From: Pseudoalteromonas luteoviolacea
GTDB taxonomy: Bacteria; Pseudomonadota; Gammaproteobacteria; Enterobacterales; Alteromonadaceae
Direction of reading: 5' to 3'
NCBI RefSeq assembly: GCF_000814765.1
Contig: NZ_JWIC01000010.1
Coordinates: 320,001 to 384,000, forward strand
DNA length: 64,000 bases
Below the pieces are notes generated by a model, which did no database searches, was not told the DNA's origin, and saw only the letters and a program-made list of their open reading frames with translations. Both the position numbers and the translations under genes were made by a program. This document shows positions 63,062 through 64,000 of the stretch, one piece after another. Numbering within the stretch: the stretch's first letter is position 1; each line of letters opens with the position of its first letter.

Positions 63062-63085
63062 CCCCAAAATACGATAATTTTGGGG
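63062..63085 (-). terminator. Hairpin between recJ and prfB
   Basis: A perfect 9-bp repeat CCCCAAAAT / ATTTTGGGG with a 6-nt loop, about 54 bp after the recJ stop. No T run follows it on the minus strand, so it may be a weak terminator or an RNA stabiliser. Nothing else was seen in 62934-63138. Confidence 0.45.
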
Positions 63086-63138
63086 TTTCGCATGGATAAC
63101 TGAGGTCACTACGTTTGATCGCGATAAAATATCCTAAG

Positions 63139-64000
63139 CTAGTTTGTAACGGCTTGGATCTCACGCACAATCAACTGTAATGAAAACTTACCTCTAAACT
63201 CATTGATATCTAGTTGATACGCCACCTCAGCCAACTGGGCAGACATATTTGGCCACGCTCTCAAATCAACATTAAATGCGATAGCATCCACCAGCTTACC
63301 AGTCGGGTGTTTTAACACTAATTTAAGGTGTTTTTCGGCAACCAAACGTTGCTGTACCAACTCAAAGCGCTCACTAAAAATTGGCTCAGGGAATTGCTGC
63401 CCCCACGGCCCTGCCGCTTGAAGCATATTTGCAAAGTCCATATTAAAACACTCGCTCGGTAACGCGCCATCCGTCAGCAACACGCTTTGCTTCAATTCTT
63501 CAGTCAATTGCTTTTCAACTTCAGCTTCAAACGCTTCTTTAAATGCAGCAAATTGAGACTCATTGATACTGAGTCCGGCGGCCATAGCATGACCACCAAA
63601 CTTCAGAATTAAACCTGGATTTTGAGTATTAATATGCTCGAGTAAATCCCGCATATGGATCCCTTCGATAGACCTACAAGACCCTTTGATCTGTCCATCA
63701 TCACCTTGTGCAAAAATCACAGCTGGTCTGTGATACTTCTCTTTTAAACGACCAGCCAAGATACCAATCACACCTTGATGCCAGTCATCCTGATATAAAC
63801 ACACAGCCGTCGGTACACTTTGAGATTGATAGCTTAATCGTTCCAGCACAGCTTGCGCCTCTTGCTGCATACCCTGCTCTATTTCACGCCTTTCATGGTT
63901 TAAGCTATCAAGCTCGTTCGCAATCCGACGCGCCTGATATTCATCTTTCGCTAACAGGCAAGCAATACCCAAGCTCATATCATCCAAACGACCCGCAGCA
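63139..64000 (-). CDS. recJ: Single-stranded-DNA exonuclease RecJ, 3' part (runs off the window)
   Basis: RecJ degrades single-stranded DNA 5' to 3' in recombination and repair. About 287 C-terminal codons are visible. The reading frame continues past the window end (AAGRLDDMSLGIACLL), so a start codon near 63987 is not the true start. The DHHA1 signature KFGGHAMAAGLSI is near the middle, preceded by GSCRSIEGIHMRDLL. The rest is the C-terminal OB-like domain. The order recJ-prfB-lysS is conserved. Confidence 0.95.
   Translation of the reverse strand, partial: AAGRLDDMSLGIACLLAKDEYQARRIANELDSLNHERREIEQGMQQEAQAVLERLSYQSQSVPTAVCLYQDDWHQGVIGILAGRLKEKYHRPAVIFAQGDDGQIKGSCRSIEGIHMRDLLEHINTQNPGLILKFGGHAMAAGLSINESQFAAFKEAFEAEVEKQLTEELKQSVLLTDGALPSECFNMDFANMLQAAGPWGQQFPEPIFSERFELVQQRLVAEKHLKLVLKHPTGKLVDAIAFNVDLRAWPNMSAQLAEVAYQLDINEFRGKFSLQLIVREIQAVTN

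Overview
The window reads as an ordinary chromosomal segment of a marine gammaproteobacterium of the order Alteromonadales, most likely Pseudoalteromonas or a close relative. This is an inference from gene content and protein style (thrABC with a Thr/Ile leader, rdgC, BPSS1780-recX-alaS-lysC-csrA order, oadGAB, recJ-prfB-lysS order, many signalling proteins) and from the AT-leaning base composition. No database search was possible. I saw no prophage, insertion sequence, integrase or CRISPR array.

Layout. 1-6,000: the 5' part of glyA, then the threonine operon thrL-thrA-thrB-thrC with a complete attenuator, all on the minus strand. 6,000-12,700: a CheY-like regulator divergent from a histidine kinase, rdgC, an HDOD protein, a lipoprotein resembling M49 dipeptidyl peptidases, and a HIT protein. 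12,700-19,800: an M17 aminopeptidase, a CstA-family transporter, dinB with a LexA box, a small membrane protein, an aldo/keto reductase and a Nudix hydrolase. 20,100-31,950: a chemoreceptor, a PatZ-type protein acetyltransferase, a potassium channel, a 1,484-residue propeller-PAS-GGDEF-EAL protein, small genes, a solute-binding-like protein and a DUF1289 protein. 32,170-33,890: a tRNA array with six tRNA-Phe(GAA) and five tRNA-Thr(TGT), mixed with half-tRNA remnants and a recurrent 30-nt element. 34,100-37,350: a full hybrid phosphorelay kinase and a 59-residue membrane protein. 37,500-40,850: the sodium-pumping decarboxylase operon oadGAB with a PdhR-like operator. 41,200-48,000: a YcxB-like protein, csrA, lysC, alaS, recX, a BPSS1780-type membrane protein and ribA. 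48,150-51,350: a tightly coupled trio of outer-membrane porin-like protein, short phosphate-binding-like protein and membrane diguanylate cyclase. 51,350-57,900: a DUF3087 protein, TonB, an ECF sigma factor with a coupled membrane protein, an NhaC-type antiporter, an RpiR/MurR regulator and a NamZ (DUF1343) muramidase. 57,990-59,770: five 174-bp tandem repeats, then six tRNA-Arg(ACG) and one tRNA-Ser(GCT) behind a strong stable-RNA promoter. 59,800-64,000: a small protein, lysS, prfB with its programmed frameshift, and the 3' part of recJ.

How the genes fit together. The housekeeping core is amino-acid synthesis and translation: two aspartate kinases (thrA, lysC), two aminoacyl-tRNA synthetases, release factor 2 and 18 intact tRNA genes. 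Around it is a rich sensory layer: two histidine kinases, a chemoreceptor, two c-di-GMP-type proteins, csrA and an ECF sigma factor. The most unusual structure is in the two tRNA arrays. Both show tandem amplification, partial tRNA copies and repeated hairpins, and their terminators or promoter-like elements appear to have been duplicated and partly decayed.
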